From NCBI RefSeq assembly GCF_030732845.1, contig NZ_JASHKA010000002.1:124001-188000 (forward strand): DNA of 64,000 nucleotides, written 5' to 3'. Position numbers and translations under genes: made by a program. The notes below the pieces were generated by a model, which saw only the letters and a program-made list of their open reading frames with translations, was not told the origin of the DNA and searched no databases. Every line of letters starts with the position of its first letter. Positions within the stretch are counted from its first letter, which is position 1. Positions 63,822 through 64,000 of this stretch are shown in pieces. This DNA is from Roseibium sp. MMSF_3544. Lineage in GTDB: Bacteria; Pseudomonadota; Alphaproteobacteria; Rhizobiales; Stappiaceae.

Positions 63822-64000
63822 TCACGACAATTGCAGCGCGGCGAGATCCTCTTCCGGCCCCTCGACGGTCAGCGTGACGCCATCTTCGGTGAAAGCCCTT
63901 GTGACCACCTTGAGCCCGAGCGCGGCGATCCGGCGTTCAAGCTCGGAGCTCGATGCGAAGTCTGCACTGATGGTCCGGGTGATCATCTTCTGGAATGGGA
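63822..64000 (-). CDS. C-terminal part of a hypothetical protein (cut by window end)
   Basis: An open frame runs from the window edge to a TGA at 63822-63824: the end reads MITRTISADFASSSELERR followed by ...VTRAFTEDGVTLTVEGPEEDLAALQLS (quoted in parts). It could equally be a complete 54-residue protein starting at the ATG at 63986. Family not recognised. Confidence 0.4.
   Translation of the reverse strand, partial: PFQKMITRTISADFASSSELERRIAALGLKVVTRAFTEDGVTLTVEGPEEDLAALQLS

Overview
The window looks like chromosome from a marine alphaproteobacterium of the Hyphomicrobiales, probably a Stappiaceae (Roseibium/Labrenzia) relative. This is inference. It rests on a phoR-pstSCAB-phoU-phoB block, a GcrA cell-cycle regulator with a CtrA-type box in its promoter, argD-argF-hslO linkage, several TRAP systems and fairly high GC throughout. 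No integrase, transposase, phage or CRISPR array was recognised.

Layout: 0-8.1 kb is a complete phosphate-sensing and high-affinity uptake regulon, with tandem Pho boxes ahead of pstS and a hairpin separating pstS from the permease genes. At 8.2-12.3 kb are gcrA, a strong promoter/hairpin element, then argD-argF-hslO. At 12.5-19.8 kb are an RND efflux pair, an alpha/beta hydrolase, a fatty acid hydroxylase and a solute-binding protein. At 20.1-25.5 kb is a compact minus-strand cassette: a SARP/TolB/TPR regulator, a PAP2/vanadium-haloperoxidase-type protein with ten N-terminal Gly-Thr-Ser repeats, and a subtilisin-type protease. At 26.4-33.1 kb are single metabolic and regulatory genes. At 33.1-42.0 kb is a catabolic locus: BKACE, iron alcohol dehydrogenase, thioesterase, TRAP transporter, Usp, aminotransferase and M20 deacylase.

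The most unusual part is 42.1-60.4 kb. A minus-strand operon encodes a membrane-fusion protein, a C39-peptidase ABC exporter, a second ABC exporter and a cyclic-nucleotide-binding protein. This matches the export module known from NHLM-type (NHLP/Nif11) peptide systems. About 10 kb away are two paralogous 82-83-residue peptides with an LTDE-E/Q-L-x-D-VVGA leader typical of C39 substrates. They sit among a TPR-glycosyltransferase, FkbM-type methyltransferases, two sulfotransferases, a GT4 glycosyltransferase and small unknown proteins. No lanthionine synthetase, cyclodehydratase or radical SAM enzyme is visible, and the peptides contain no Cys and no Tyr. This may therefore be an exported peptide family decorated by sugars or sulfate, or not modified at all. 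The locus shows recent rearrangement: a roughly 560-bp tandem duplication carrying one peptide gene and broken ends of its neighbours, and a sulfotransferase copy disabled by a 90-bp deletion between 7-bp repeats.

At 60.5-64 kb are a tRNA-Gly(CCC), a NavAb/NaChBac-type sodium channel, a gamma-glutamyltransferase-family protein, palindromic intergenic repeats and a 38-residue lipoprotein.
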